A DNA stretch of 64,000 bases from Luidia sarsii (taxonomy: Eukaryota; Echinodermata; Asteroidea; Paxillosida; Luidiidae), in assembly GCA_949987565.1 (NCBI GenBank), contig OX465121.1:4080152-4144151 (forward strand). The letters are read 5' to 3'. Positions 34,699 to 46,827 of the stretch are shown here, one piece after another (position 1 is the stretch's first letter; every line of letters begins with the position of its first letter). The notes beneath the pieces are model-generated. The model was given only the letters and a program-made list of their open reading frames with translations, was not told the DNA's origin and did not search any database. Position numbers and translations under genes: made by a program.

Positions 34699-34856
34699 AT
34701 ACAGAAATGTATGCAAACTGCTTACTGACTACAATTACTAAAATGCAAATCTCAACATTTAGTGGGCCTGGCGTTTCGATCCTAGCAGGACCTTTCTCAA
34801 AGGCAGAGTGACAAGGACAAAACGGATACATGTACACGAAGGAAGGGGGAAGAGAT
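34699..34856 (+). mobile_element. CGTTTCGATCCTAGCAGG-family element, 3'-truncated copy
   Basis: Starts ATACAGAAATGTATGCAAAC and passes through CCTAGCAGGACCTTTCTC to AGGAAGGGGGAAGAG. TTTACAATGAT flanks both sides (34688-34698 and 34857-34867), an 11-bp duplication. Confidence 0.82.
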
Positions 34857-35464
34857 TTTACAATGATGACTAGCGTGCCTACTAAACTTGTTAAGTTGTA
34901 ATCACAAGATGTTCTTTGTATTTTTTTATTTTTTCGAATTTATTAATGCTATCGTAAGAAAAGTGAAAAACGTGGGAACAAAATGGGGGAGTGAAACGTA
35001 TCGAAGCATTGCCTCAACAAAATGATGGTGCTGTTAGATGTTAGATTTAGATTTAGATTTGTGATTCAACAGTAACATCTTCGAACATTAGGAGGGCCTG
35101 ACGTTTCGATCCCAGCAGGATCTTTGATATTTGCTTCTAGGTTATTTTAGTCACTATAAAAACAGCTTACAACATTTTGTGCATAATGTTGTAAGCAGTA
35201 TTTTTGAGTAGACTTGGTAAAGCTTTGGGAACTAAATTCCGGTGTGTAATCTATAATATCATCGTAGTTGAGCTTTACTTTCTATCTGAAAAAAAAGGTC
35301 TTAAAAATCGAAGCGAGCGTTGATATACGAAAACGTGTTTTGAAAACGCCCGTCATTCAACTAAAATTCATTGAGTTTTCATATTTAAAGACATTCGCCG
35401 TGCGCTGCAAGACGCGTTAATCGTTCCAGTATGCAATCGTGTTTCAGATTGAGTGCCCCTAACT

Positions 35465-36285
35465 CTCCCCCCCCCCTCTCAATCTCTTTGTATGTTATTC
35501 TCTCTTTCTGTCTCCCTCTCCTCTCCCTCCCTGTCTGTCTGGCTGTCTGTCGGTCCGTCTGTCAATCTGTATCTTTCTCTCCCCTCACCCTCTATCTCTC
35601 TCCCCGTCCTTGTCTCTGTCCCTCTCCCTCTCCTCTCCTTCTCCATCTATCTTTCTTTCTCTCAGTCTCTCTGTCTATCTATGTTTCTCTATGTCTCTCT
35701 ATGTCTCTCTGTCTCTCTCTATCGCTCTGTCTCTCTCTGTCTCTCTCTGTCTCTCTGCCTCTCTCTGTCTCTCTCTCTGTCTCTCTCTGTCTCTCTCTGT
35801 CTCTCTCTGTCTCTCTTTGTCTCTCTGTCTCTCTCTGTCTCTCTCTGTCTCTCTATGTCTCTCTGTCTGTCTCTGTCTCTCTATATCTCTCTGTCTCTGT
35901 CTCTCTATGTCTCTATGTCTCTCTCTGTCTCTCTCTGTCTCTCTGTCTCTCCCTGTCTCTCCCTGTCTCTCTGTGTCTCTCTGTCTCTATCTGTCTCTCT
36001 CTGTCTCTCTCTGTCTCTCTTTGTCTCTCTGTCTCTCTCTGTCTCTCTCTGTCTCTGTCTCTCTCTCTCTCTCTCTCTGGATCTGTCTCTCTGTCTTTCG
36101 GTCTCTCTCTGTCTCTTACTGTCTGCCTGTCTCTCTGACTCTCTCTGTCTCTCTCTGTCTCTCTGTCTCTCCCTGTATCTCTGTCTTTCTCTGTCTCCCT
36201 CTCTGTCTCTATATGTCTCTATGTCTCGCTGTCTCTCTGTCTGTCTCTATCTATGTCTCTCTATGTCTCTCTCTCTGTCTCTTTA
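35465..36285. repeat. (CTCTGTCT)n microsatellite
   Basis: Long array of CTCTGTCTCT with ATGTCTCT variants. A block TCTTTCTTTCTCTCAGTCTC to ATGTTTCTCTATGTCTC matches one in the array at 15725-15780. Confidence 0.92.
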
Positions 36286-36289
36286 AATA

Positions 36290-37470
36290 AGAATAAACAG
36301 CTTGCCATCTGACAATCAGTTCGACACTAATAATTGTGTCAAGATGTCAGGCACCGCTTTGGATTTTATGGACTCTGCAACGCATGCGTTGAGGCGTTTC
36401 CAACGCCAGACTCGAAGTAAAAACAATCCACCCCTATATTCTTACTTCGTGCTATGTACACACTTGGAAGTTCAATTACATGGGGTCAGCGGAAGAGCGG
36501 TGGAAATTATTATGAAATTCGGGGGGGGGGATTCATGCGGAGTGGAGTTTTTTAATAGCCGCGGGGCTATAAAACAATGTTACCGGTTGGTTAAGCTCGG
36601 TTGGCGAACCGGGCCGGGATGGGACCGCTCTGTTTACGCGGGACAGAGTCCATAAAAGTTAACAGGATGATGGGCGCAATGGAGCGCCGGTGTGACGGGG
36701 ACCGGTGCACGGTCGAGTTTGGACGGCCGAGGTTAGGGGGGAGCAATGGGGCTGGTTGCGGCGTCTACGTGCGGCTGGGCTGTGCGCGTTGGTCTGATGC
36801 AGTATGTAGTAAGGGGTCGTATTATACGGCTTACTTTTTTGTGTGTATCTATCGTGTTTATCTGCTCCAATTCTGTTTTGGTTTTTTTACTTGTTTTAGC
36901 TGGGGATTGGGCGCGCTACGGGCGCCGGGCGAAGCACTCGTAAAACCTTAACGCGCTATACGGTTTAATGTTATCTGCGTAAGGGGGGTGGGGGGATTGT
37001 GGGAGATGGTTTGGCAAGAGGGGGGCATCTGCCAGTGTCTCGGTTGTTTATGGGGCCATGGGTTCGACTGAAAGCGACAGTTGGGTGATGTGGGGTAGGT
37101 TTTTTTTTTCTTTTCTTTTTTCGTCCATTCTCATCTGTGACGTTCCCCGACACTCGGTCCCTTCTCTCACTGGCCCATTTCCACATACGGGACGACTGGA
37201 TGATGTTGAAGCCGAATAAAAAAATAATCGAAAAGTATGATCGAAAATCTTACCTTTGGTTTATAATACTTCGGTAGTATCCATACTTTTATCTTTGCCG
37301 ATTGCAATGAATCTTCTTTTTTTAGTTTCGAAATAATTACTTTTTTTTATCTCCCATGCGCCTATATGACTCCTTTTGATAAATATATTTCAATCTGTAT
37401 AGGACACTTTCTTAATGTCTTAGTATTTATTATTTTTACTGTAATATCTTGGGTTTTTTTTATGATTTAC
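36290..37470. other. Intergenic unique stretch, no gene seen
   Basis: Moderately GC-rich first half, AT-rich second half. Frames of 116-117 codons overlap in different phases and show no domain. Confidence 0.4.
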
Positions 37471-37471
37471 G

Positions 37472-37745
37472 TTAAAAGCCCCTACACAACATTGGTAAGA
37501 TCGAAAAACAGAAATGTTCACAGATTTACATGAAACGTATACAGTTTGAAGATGTTCATAGTAGAATCCTCGCACTGAAATAATTATTTCTGCCTAAAAT
37601 GTTGTATTTTGGGAGAAAAAAGTAAAAGAAATCGTTTACGTCTCACCGAGATCTAATCTATTTTTTGGAACAGTACGGCGTTGAATGCTGCATCTTCGCG
37701 AAACAAATGAGTCGGTTTTCACGATTTTCATGAGACTCTTCACGC
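37472..37745. mobile_element. MITE-like element, TTAAAGCCCCTACA family, right end missing
   Basis: Starts AAAAGCCCCTACACAACATT and follows the family consensus to TTTCATGAGACTCTTCACGC, where homology stops. Confidence 0.8.
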
Positions 37746-37979
37746 TTTTTTTTTCGAAAATAAAACAACTTCTCAAGACGTCTCTGTTCAGTGCCTTTTC
37801 AGCCCTGCGTTGCTAATTTTGAGTACCTTCTCTCTGTACCTCTTGTGCAGCACTTTGATCGTGTCGAAGGCTGTTAACACTCTTTAATTTGGTGATATAC
37901 AAAAATGTTGCAAACTGCTTTAATTTGGTGTTGAACGCTTTAATTTGGTGTTGATTACTCCATGGCCTGTTTGGTTTGT

Positions 37980-38700
37980 TTGGGGAGGGGGTGATTTATT
38001 AAAAGAACAAAATTGGCGAGCGTGTGCTGGGGTCGGGACGAATGGGGGCGAACGACGCGTTTCCCCCAGTCATGTTTCGTAGAGGCTCGGTGATTTCTGA
38101 CGGGGGATGACGTGGGGTCAGGCGCGCGATTTAGTAAAAAAAAATTAAGAATTACCGAGCCGGTGCTGGAGATGGGACGAAGGGGGGGGGCGACGCGTTT
38201 CCCCCAGTCATGTTTCGTAGAGACTCGGTGATTTCTGACGGGGGATGACGCGGGGCCGGGTTTAGTGGTGATTTATTTAAAATAATAATAATAATAATAA
38301 TTGCCGAGTGGGTGCTGGGGTCGGGACGAAGGGGGGCGAACGACGCGTTTCCCCCGTCACGTTTCGTCGAGGCTCGGTGCTTTCTGACGGGGGGTGACGT
38401 GGGGTTTGGCGGTAGTTTATTATAAAAAAAATAAAAAATTGCCGAGCGGGTGCTGGGGTCGGGACGAAGGGGGCGAACGACGCGTTTCCCCCGTCACGTT
38501 TCGTCGAGGCTCGGTGCTTTCTAACGGGGGTTGACGTGGGGTTTGGCGGAAGTTAAGTAAAAAATAAAATAAAATAAAAAATAAAATAAAAAATTACCGA
38601 GCGGGTGCTGGGGTCGGGACGAAGGGGGCGAACGACGCGTTTCCCCGGCCACGTTTCGTACGGACTCGGTGCTTTCTGACGGGGGAATGGCGTGGTGGGG
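37980..38700. repeat. GC-rich tandem repeat of about 125-145 bp, five copies
   Basis: Each copy runs from ACCGAGC through GTCGGGACGAAGGGGGCGAA and GACGCGTTTCCCCC to GCTCGGTG, followed by an A-rich linker of variable length. ACCGAGC and GCTCGGT are inverted, so each unit can fold. Confidence 0.9.
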
Positions 38701-39157
38701 GGATAGGTCCCCGCTTCGGATCTGTCATCGCAGCAGTCGGTGTGTGGACGTTAACGAGCATTACGTTTAATACGATGTCTGGTTCCCATTCTGCCCGCCC
38801 TCATAACTCCATGCATCCATCCATCCCACCCCAGCCCGCCCTACACGGCTGCCAGAAACAGGGCCACTGACGCGAAGCCCGGACCACAGTATCCGCCAAT
38901 AATTGATCCCAGATTTTTTTCTCAAAGGTTTTAATCTTGCCAAAAGTTCTTTGATTTGTTTTAACTCTTGCCGAAAAAAAATCACAGCTGGCCAATGAAA
39001 GCGCAAACTCTGGTCACGTGATGGCTTCCAAAAATCTAGTTTTGTGCTCAGCACGTAGCTAAAGTCGCCGCACACGATGAGTTTTCATCCACGAGAGGCG
39101 AACAAAATCATGATAGATATTGGTCTCACGGCCTCATGAGGCAGAAATCACACTAAA

Positions 39158-39409
39158 TGTGACCCGGCACAGCATAATGAGGAATAACCCCACTTTTGAG
39201 ATTGTGAGGTTTTCTAATGATGTGAAAGATTATACCATTATCTTTCAAATGATATCCAAATATAATATCCTCTAATACTTAAAATTTCCGAAAATAAAAA
39301 AGAAGAAAATTGATTCGTAATCGAATTGTGAAGATACTTTAACTTCAGGCGTTGTTTACTCAAAAAGTGTTTTAGTGGGATATTCCTCATGTCGTTGTGC
39401 CGGGTCACA
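39158..39409. mobile_element. MITE-like element, TGTGACCCGGCACA ends (copy 2, inverted)
   Basis: A 252-bp copy in the opposite orientation to copy 1, with the same 14-bp inverted ends and a homologous AT-rich interior. A more diverged third relative starts near 53668 (TGTGACTCGGTACGACATAA). Confidence 0.9.
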
Positions 39410-39417
39410 AATGTTCA

Positions 39418-39492
39418 GCGCACACGAGAGCTACGTGCTGAGCTAACGACCTCGAGAGAATTTTTGCTCAGCAGATAGCTCTCGTGTGCGGC
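39418..39492. repeat. Inverted repeat beside a MITE
   Basis: GCGCACACGAGAGCTACGTG onward (39418-39443) pairs with GCTCAGCAGATAGCTCTCGT onward (39466-39492) with a few mismatches. A partial third copy lies at 39045-39080, on the other side of the TGTGACCC element. Confidence 0.8.
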
Positions 39493-39657
39493 AGAGTCGT
39501 CATATTATAATAATGAGAGTGGTCTTTTTGTTCTTGTCGTCTGCTTGGGAACATCTCTCCCCTCCCTACCTCCCCACCCCCCCGGACTCCGGCTGTGTGC
39601 TTTGGACCAAGGGCTAGATTAGTCGTCTTTCGTCCGAGTCATCTAGCTTCGCCCATT

Positions 39658-39998
39658 AAGCCCCATGCCAATAGCACACTGGGAAGATCGGAAAACATCG
39701 ATGTCCACAGATTTCCCTCTAATTTGCGCAGTTTGTAGACGACCATAACATAATACTCATGTTGAAATCTTACGGTCTCGGCTGCTGTACTTCTCGAGCA
39801 AACTTCACTCAAACATCGACAAATAGTTTACCTTTTACGCTTACCCTTTAAACCGTGACTTTTTTTGGCCTTTTTCTACTTTCTCAGATTACAATTGAAG
39901 CTAAAACCTTCGCGTATTGCTTTTTTAATGTTTAATGGTTTAACACACAAACTGTGGCAATCATTTGACTTTTATCAATGTTGAATATGGCTTCTAAA
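39658..39998. mobile_element. TTAAAGGCCC-family element, diverged copy
   Basis: Shares GGAAGATCGGAAAACATCGA, ACATCGACAAATAGTTTA and GGTTTAACACACAAACTGTGG with the other family members. Ends are degenerate. Confidence 0.75.
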
Positions 39999-40574
39999 TG
40001 TCTTTCGTGGGTAGTCACCGCCTGTAACCATGTGTGTGTTTTTCATTTCTTTCCCATTTTTTTGGGGGGGTGACCCGGTTCTCTTTTGTCCACCCACCAC
40101 CCATCTCTCCCTCCCCTCCCTATTTCTTTTTTTGTTATACCCTTCTTGAAACAAGCGACCCACGATCTCGAAGTCACTCCGCACCTCAACGCACGGTTCC
40201 ACCGGGGGTCGCCACATGCACGCACACCCGTCGCTCAGTCCGCGGACGGCCGTAAAATATTAAACCAAACAGCGTGCTGTTACTTTAAGAATCAGCCTTC
40301 GGTTTGTTTTCCTCTCTGTCTGTCTGTCTCTCTCTCTCTCTCTCGATCTCTTTCAACCCCGACCGAGCTCTGCCGTCACCGCCGCCACCACCACCAACCC
40401 GTGATACCCCCTTCCCTTCTAGATAAGAAAAAGAGAGAGAGAGACGCGTGACCGACCACACGCAGCGGAGACAGCAGGAAGACCTCCGACCGTCATAAGT
40501 GGATGAAACCCGGGGCCGCCCTCCCGTCCGTCGTCTGCTCCAACGAGGACTCTCCCGTTGAAAACAAAACAACC

Positions 40575-41278
40575 CCTCTGTCTCTCTCTCCTTCTCCCCC
40601 TCTTTCTCTCCCTCCCCCGTCTCTCCCTCCTCTCTCTCCCCTCTCTCTCCCTCTCTCACCTCCCCCTCTCCCTCTCTCTTTCTCTCCCCTTCTCTACCCC
40701 CCTCTCATTTCTCCCTCTCTCCCTCTATCCACCCCTCCCTCCTTCCCTCTCCCCCTCTCTCCCCATCTCTCCCTATCTCTCCCCTCTCTCTCCCCTCTCT
40801 CTCCCCTCTCTCTCCTCACTCCCTCTCTCCCTCTATCCATCCCTCCCTCTCCCCTCTCTCCTCTCTCCCTCTCTCCCTCTCCCTATCCCTCTCTCTCCCT
40901 CCCTCTCCCTCTCTCCTCTCTCCCTCTCTTCCTCTCCCTACCCCTCCCTCTCTCCCTCTCTTCCCCTCCCTTCCTCTCCCTCTCTCCATCTCTCCCCCGT
41001 CTCCCCGTCTCCCCGTCTCCCCGTCTTCCCCTCCCCCTCTCTCCCCCCTCTCCTCTCTCCCTCTCTCCCTCTCTCCCTCTCTCCCTCTCTCCCTCTCCCC
41101 ATCCCTCACTCCCCCTCTCTTCCCCTCCCTCCCTCTCCCTTTCCCTCTCTCCTCACTCCTTCTCTTCCTCTATCCATCCCTCCCTCCATCCCTCTCCCCT
41201 CCCTCTCTCCCTGTCTCCTTTCCTCCCTCTCTCCCTTTCTCCCCCTCTCCATCTCTCCATCTCTCTCTCTCTCTCTCT

Positions 41279-41338
<60 letters not shown>

Positions 41339-42290
41339 TATCTCTCCCTCCATCCCTCCCTTCATTCCTCCCCCATCCCTCCCTCTCTCCCTCTCCCTCC
41401 ATCCCTCCCTCTCTCCCTCTCCCTCCATCCCTCCCTCTCTCCCTCTCCCTCCATCCCTCCCTCTCTCCCTCTCCCTCCATCCCTCCTCTCTCATCCTCTC
41501 CTCCATCCTCCCTCTCTCTCCCTTCCCTCCATCCCTCCTCTCTCCTCTCCCCTCCATCCCTCCCTCTCTCCCTCTCCCTCCATCCCTCCCTCTCTCTCCC
41601 TTTCCCTCCATCCCTCCCTCTCTCCCTCTCCCTCCATCCCTCCCTCTCTCCCTCTCCCTCCATCCCTCCTCTCTCTCCCTCTCCCTCCATCCCTCCCTCT
41701 CTCCCTCTCCCTCCACCCCTCCCTCTCTCCCTCTCCCTCCATCCCTCCCTCTCTCCCTATCCCTCCATCCCTCCCTCTCTCTCCCTTTCCCTCCATCCCT
41801 CCCTCTCTCCTCTCCTCCATCCCTCCCTCTCTCCCTCTCCCTCCATCCCTCCCTCTCTCTCCCTTTCCCTCCATCCCTCCCTCTCTCCCTCTCCCTCCAT
41901 CCCTCCCTCTCTCCCTCTCCCTCCATCCCTCCCTCTCTCCCTCTCCCTCCATCCCTCCCTCTCTCTCCCGTTCCCTCCATCCCTCCCTCTCTCCCTCTCC
42001 CTCCATCCCTCCCTCTCTCTTCCCATTCCCTCCATCCCTCCCTCTCTCCCTCTCCCTCCATCCCTCCCTCTCTCCCTCTCCCTCCATCCCTCCCTCTCTC
42101 TCCCTCTCCCTCCATCCCTCCCTCTCTCCCTCTCCCTCCATCCCTCCCTCTCTCTCCCTCTCCCTCCATCCCTCCCTCTCTCTCCCTCTCCCTCCATCCC
42201 TCCCTCTCTCTCCCTCTCCCTCCATCCCTCCCTCTCTCTCCCTCTCCCTCCATCCCTCCCTCCCTCTTCCTTTCCCTCTCTTTCCCTGAA
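40575..42290. repeat. Pyrimidine array with (CCCTCCATCCCTCCCTCTCT)n core, 1.7 kb
   Basis: From 41390 to 42260 a unit near 34-36 bp (CCCTCCATCCCTCCCTCTCT plus CCCTCTCC) repeats about 25 times; the first 800 bp are irregular. The 600-codon frames on both strands are repeat artefacts. Confidence 0.93.
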
Positions 42291-42299
42291 TACGGCAAC

Positions 42300-43080
42300 T
42301 GGCGTATCGCCGAGTCTGCCCTCGGCCGGACGACAAGCAGTCGGAAATCTGGCTAATTAAATACTCCACTGTCGCCTGCTGCGTACGGTCAAGCCCGCCA
42401 ATCTAGGTCTGTCTCTATTATACCTCTCCTTCTCCTTCTCCTTCTTCTTTTATTTTACCTCAATTTCCACCAGCGGTTATTTTGTTTCACGAGCGGTGTC
42501 TGGACCGGTCGTTCTGTCAGGGGCCGGCCGCCGTCTATTTGCGGCCGGCGACGGCGGGGACCACCCGCTCGTCGCACGGTCATTTATAAAAATCACGGGC
42601 CAACAAAAGAGGTTCCCCCCCCCCTTCAGACGGGTATAATGTGATATAGGCCGTGCTGACGGGACCTCCATTCGCCGTGGACAGACGTCCCATCCATCTC
42701 CATGACTTATCTGGAACCACCGGCTGTAAGCAGGCGGGAAAATGGGGGCAAATGGCCCCCAACAATCATATCTCATCGCATTCAGCCGAACAAGAAAGGC
42801 TCGTCCGTTTTATACTTCCAGATCGATTCTCCAGTCATTTTGTCAAAGCGGGGACAAAAGGGCATGCGTTTTCTCTCGGCTTTTTCTCCCCGTCACGTGG
42901 GAAGAGACTCCTTCAGATTTCTTTCTTCTTTCTCGTGTTCTTCTTATTGCGATGTTTGGCTTGGATTTTATGAACAAAGGGTAGAGTTTCGTCTCGTCAT
43001 TCACGAGATGGGAAATACTCCTTAGTGACCGGAAAATGTTTCAGATTGCTTGCTGACTCGACTGATCTGAAATATAACGT
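42300..43080. other. Intergenic unique stretch, no gene seen
   Basis: Mixed composition with CpG-rich part near 42500-42600. Short frames only; not the missing HDDC2 exon as far as I can see. Confidence 0.4.
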
Positions 43081-43094
43081 ACACGGTTCTTCTT

Positions 43095-43740
43095 CTCCTA
43101 TCCCTCTCCCTCACCCTCTCCCTCTCCCTCTCCCTCCCCCTCTCTCTTCTCTCTCTTAGTCTCTCTCCCTCTACCTCTCTCTCTCCCTCCCTCTCTCTCT
43201 CCCTCTCCCTCTCCCCCTCCCTCTCCCTCTCCCTCTCCTTCTCCCTTTCCCCCTCCCCTCCCTCTCCCTCCCTCTCTCTTTCTTAGTCTCTCTCCCTCTC
43301 CCTCTCCCTCTCCTCTCCCCCCTCCCTCTCTCTATTAGTCTCTCTCCCTCTCCTTCTCCCTCTCCCTCTCCCTCTCCCTCTCCCTCTCCCTCTCCCTCTT
43401 CCTCTCCTCTCCCTCTCCCTCTCCCTCTTCCTCTCCCTCTCCCTCTCCTTTTCCCTCTCCCTCTCCCTCTTCCTCTCCCTTTCCCTCCCCCTCTCCCTAT
43501 CCCACACCCTCTGCCTCTGCCTCTCCCTCCCCCTCTGCCTCTGCCTCTCCCTCCCCCTCTCACTCTGCCTCTGCCTCTGCCTCTGCTCTGTTTCTGCCTC
43601 TGCCACTGCCTCTCACTCTGCCTCTGCCTCTGCCTCTACCTCTACCTCTGCCTCTGCCTATGCCTCTCCTTCTCCCTCTCCCTCTCCCTCTCTCCTTCCT
43701 CTCCCTCTCGTCATCGTCGTCGTTATCCTCCTCCTCCTCC
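43095..43740. repeat. (CTCCCT)n and (CTCTGC)n array
   Basis: CTCCCT blocks to 43490, then CTCTGC hexamers to 43660, then CTCCCT again. Confidence 0.92.
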
Positions 43741-44368
43741 TCCTACTTCTCACTGACCTCCTGCTGACCCCATCTTCCCCAATCCCGCCCCCCCCCTCCT
43801 CCTCCTTCCCCCTCCTCCTCCTTCCCCCCCTCCCCTAGACCATCTTCAGTTCGGTACTAAGGATGTGGGCATAACAGTCGGCGACCGCCTCCGACCCCTA
43901 GTTCTTCCGTGGGTCAACAGCGCGCCACGGCCCCGCCGAGCTGAGCGCTCCACCCGCTGCTCCGACCGTCGTTCGGCCCGGATACGGTGTCCTTAATTAC
44001 GGTAATAATCGCTGGCCAGCCGGCTAGTTCTCTGAGAGAGAGACAGACAGACAGACATAGAGAGACAGAGAAATAACATCAAACACACTGACACCCATAT
44101 AGAAACCAGAGAGCCGTGTGAAGAGTCTGAACGACAGAGATGGCCCCTCCAATCTTCTCAAAACACACGGCACAACAACCCATACAAGCACTACATTCAG
44201 CAGTGGGGATTATACACTAATTACCGTGATCTGCTCCTATCAAAGCCATTAAATGATGAGCGAGAATATACACCCCCCCCCCCCCTTCCACAAGAAAAGG
44301 CGTTACGTGTCATTACGCTTTGCAGGCGAGTTGCTCCCCACGGCGTTTGTATGTTACTTATAGGACAG

Positions 44369-44645
44369 AGATATATACAAAAATGGTGCAAACTGCTTAC
44401 TGACTGAAATAACCAAAATGCAAATCTCAAAATTTAGTGGGCCTGACGTTTCGATCCTAGCAGGACCTTTCTCACAGGCAGAGTGACAAGGACAACACAG
44501 ATACATGTACACGAAGGAAGGGGAAGAGAGTGGATAGGACACAGATGAGAAACAAAGGACAAAGAGTAAAGCTGGTAGGGTGAGATCAAAGGGAAGGTCA
44601 AGGAGTAGGGTAGGGATTAGTGAGAAGAGGGGGAAAGATCTGTAA
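44369..44645 (+). mobile_element. CGTTTCGATCCTAGCAGG-family element, truncated copy
   Basis: Runs from ATATACAAAAATGGTGCAAA through GACGTTTCGATCCTAGCAGG to the GGTCAAGGAGTAGGGTAGGG interior. The right end is missing. No clear target duplication. Confidence 0.8.
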
Positions 44646-44684
44646 TCAGTAAGGTCTGTAATCATAATTAGACTGTTTTCTTTC

Positions 44685-46075
44685 CCAGACCCCAGAACTC
44701 GCCCCTACCACCCAGACCCCAAACCTCACCTGCTGACCCCAAACCTCACCCCCTGACCCGAAGACCCCAAACCTCACCCCGACACCCAGACCCCAAAACT
44801 CTCGCCCTATCACCAGACCCCTTACCTCATCCCTGATACCCAGACCATCAACCTCGCCCCTACCACCCAGACCCCAAATCTCACCTCAACAACCAGACCC
44901 CCAATCGCCCATACTATTCAAACCCCAAAGCTCACCCCTTACCACCCAGACCCCAGACTCACCCTATCACCCAGACCCCAGAACTCACCCTACCACCCAG
45001 ACCCCAGAACTCACCCTACCACCCAGACCCCAGAACTCACCTACCACCCAGACCCCAGAACTCACCCTACCACCCAGACCCCAGAACTCACCCTACCACC
45101 CAGACCCCAGAACTCGTCCTTACCACCCAGACCCCAGAACTCACCCTACCACCCAGACCCCCGACGCACCCTTACCACCCAGACCCCAGAACTCACCCTA
45201 CCACCCAGACCCCAGAACTCGTCCTTACCACCAGACCCCAGAACTCACCCTACCACCCAGACCCCCGAACGCACCCTTACCACCCAGACCCCAGAACTCA
45301 CCCTACCACCCAGATCCCCAGAACTCACCCTTACCACCCTGACCCCAGAACTCACCCAACAACCAGACCCCCAAACTCCCCATACCATTCAGACCCCAAA
45401 GCTCACCCCTTCCCACCAGACCCCAGAACTCACCCTACCACCCAGACCCCAGAACTCACCCTTACCACCCAGACCCCAGAACGCACCCTTACCACCCAGA
45501 CCCCAGAACTCACCCTACCACCCAGATCCCCAGAACTCACCCTTACCACCCAGACCCCAGAACTCGTCCTTACCACCCAGACCCCAGAACTCACCCTTAC
45601 CACCCAGACCCCAGAACTCACCCTACCACCCAGATCCCCAGAACTCACCCTTACCACCCAGACCCCAGAACTCACCCAACAACCAGACCCCCAAACTCCC
45701 CATACCATCAGACCCCAAAGCTCACCCCTTCCCACCCAGACCCCAAACTCGCCCTACCACCCAGACCCCAGAACTCACCCTTACCACCCAGACCCCAGAA
45801 CTCACCCTACCACCCAGATCCCCAGAACTCACCCTTACCACCCAGACCCCAGAACTCACCCAACAACCAGACCCCAAACTCCCCATACCATTCAGACCCC
45901 AAAGCTCACCCCGTCCCACCCAGACCCCAGAACTCACCCTACACCCAGACCCCAGACCTCACCCTACCACCCAGACCCCAGAACGCACCCTTACCACCCA
46001 GACCCCAGAACTCACCCTACCACCCAGACCCCAGACCTCACCCTACCACCCAGACCCCAAAACACACCCCTTACC
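44685..46075. repeat. 26-bp minisatellite, about 1.4 kb
   Basis: About 50 copies of ACCACCCAGACCCCAGAACTCACCCT-type units with 1-2 base length variants. C-rich on the plus strand, with GGGGT on the minus strand. Higher-order repeats of several units are visible. Open frames are artefacts. Confidence 0.92.
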
Positions 46076-46429
46076 ACACGAAGCCTAAAACTCACCTCAC
46101 ACCCCCCCCCCAATCTCTCCATACATCCACCCCGTCCTCCCATTTTAGTTTCCGGGACAGCCAAGCAACTCTTCCCTCATCAGAGCCCCCACCCAACCAT
46201 CCTACACCCGCCGGGAGTAAGGTCAGCCCGTTAGGCATTGCACCATCATGGGCACGGTGCAGAATTTCATCGAAAATTAAATGAAAAACTAAAAATCGCT
46301 GGTCACGCATCACCCAACATTAGAGACCTCATTGTGAATGATTCCATTTTCTTTCTCAGTTCCATAATGAACACCTTTTAGACAAACGGCCTCAGTTATC
46401 GCCGATTCATTGTTAGCTAGAATGCAGAC

Positions 46430-46673
46430 TCCCTTTTCTGTCTCCCTCTCTCCCCTTCTCCCTGTCTGTGCCTCAATTGTATCTGCATTTCTCTCATCTG
46501 ATCCTCTGTCTCTCCACGTCTCTCTCTCTCTATGCCGCTCCATCCAACTCTCCCTCTCTCTGCCTCCCTCTCTCTCTCCCTCTCCTCGCTGTCCCCTTCC
46601 TCTTTCTCTGTCCTGTCTCTACCTCCCCTCTCACCCATTCTCTCTTCTCTCCCTCACATATCTCCCCCTCCCT

Positions 46674-46718
<45 letters not shown>

Positions 46719-46788
46719 CCTCCTCTCTCTCTCTCTCCCCCTCTCTCTCTCTCTCTCTCTCCCTCCCTCCCTCTCTCTCTCTCCCCCC

Positions 46789-46827
<39 letters not shown>

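Noticed and set aside
40503..42369. Frames of 290-617 codons over the CT-rich array
   Set aside because: Only Ser/Leu/Pro or Arg/Glu/Gly low-complexity peptides; several overlapping frames on both strands are equally open.
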